From Centropus unirufus (lineage: Eukaryota; Chordata; Aves; Cuculiformes; Centropidae), in assembly GCA_013397695.1 (NCBI GenBank), contig VYZI01000057.1:1974376-2038375 (forward strand): a stretch of DNA of 64,000 nucleotides. The letters are read 5' to 3'. The position numbers were made by a program, and so were the translations under genes. The notes beneath the pieces were generated by a model that did no database searches, was not told the origin of the DNA, and worked only from the letters and a program-made list of their open reading frames with translations. Positions 63,383 to 64,000 of this stretch are shown piece after piece. Positions within the stretch are counted from its first letter, which is position 1; each line of letters begins with the position of its first letter.

Positions 63383-64000
63383 TCATTAGCATAAAAAAAA
63401 AAATCATCAAAAAGGATATTCAGTTATGTCAAAACAGAAAACAATAGAATTTTAGTTATTCAGGAGATTATACTTTGCAAGTACCTTCTTTCCTGCAAAT
63501 TACTATTTTCCAAATGGTTTAATATGCGTATGTGAAACTCCATATGTTTAAGACTATCAAGCAGCCTAGAATTCTTCCTGATTATGCTGGAGAAGTTTAA
63601 AATCCGATATTTTTACAGATATAACAAAATACTAAGCAGAAACACCTCAAGAAAATTATGTGCCCTACTACCCTCAAGAAAAAGCTGAAAAATGGTAGGT
63701 TTCCTTACACCAGTGCAAACTTTCAAATTTATACATCTGGGAAAGCTTTCATTCAAAAGGTGAAAAGAAAAACATGAAATAAATCCCTCGCATTGTATAG
63801 TCACATTGCATTCAGGAGATGGAGACAAAAGGAAAAAAATTAAAATACCAGCATGCAAAATATATACTTCTATTTTAATAGTTGAAGAAAGTTATAATCT
63901 CTACTATCATCTTTTCAATAAAAATATAAACCATGAGAAATTTTATAATTTAATGTCCTCTTACTAAAATTAAGCACTACAATAAATTCCATCTTAATTC

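Larger units (their letters stand above)
49091..64000. other. GRID2 upstream flank, AT-rich, no gene seen
   Basis: No frame longer than 93 codons and none recognisable. Contents noticed: a CR1 tail (52415-52475), a three-copy tandem repeat (56860-56910), homopolymers (57184-57197 T; 59400-59417 A; 60664-60679 A) and a perfect inverted repeat (63361-63382). Confidence 0.55.

Noticed and set aside
1..64000. CRISPR arrays, tRNA or rRNA genes, bacterial operons, intact endogenous retroviruses
   Set aside because: None seen: no regularly spaced repeats, no cloverleaf-like A/B boxes noticed, and no gag/pol/env-like frames. Covariance-model searches were not possible here.

Overview
The window looks like nuclear genomic DNA from a bird, or possibly another sauropsid. 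It is AT-rich and sparse in genes. The only young-looking interspersed repeat is a CR1 LINE (42.7-44.1 kb), there are a few small CR1 tails and old MIR-like SINE relics, and I recognised no Alu-like or L1-like element. Nothing looks bacterial or phage: there are no operons, no ribosome-binding-site spacing and no long ORFs outside the CpG island. The species cannot be named from the sequence.

The one gene I can identify is GRID2, the delta-2 ionotropic glutamate receptor (GluD2), on the minus strand. Only its first coding exon is present (21506-21593). It encodes the signal peptide and the first residues of the mature N-terminus, then a GTAAG splice donor. Everything from 21505 down to 1 should therefore be the start of intron 1, and the rest of the gene lies beyond position 1. 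The 5'UTR and promoter lie at higher coordinates (21594 to about 22650). A CpG island of about 2 kb (20220-22330) covers the start of intron 1, exon 1 and the 5'UTR, with its densest part inside intron 1.

Layout: 1-20220 is AT-rich intron 1 with simple repeats, one MIR-like relic and one C-rich LTR-like block. 20220-22650 holds the CpG island, exon 1 and promoter. 23070-23200 is an old MIR relic about 0.5 kb beyond the promoter. 22650-64000 is 5' flanking DNA, apparently a gene desert, with CR1 and MIR relics, AT-rich low complexity, a 22-base assembly gap at 38043-38064 and no coding sequence I recognise.

I found no new multi-gene system. The observations most worth a second look are the exon 1/uORF arrangement, the CpG island displaced into the intron, the MIR relic next to the promoter, and a CR1 copy that looks like a chimaera of two subfamilies.
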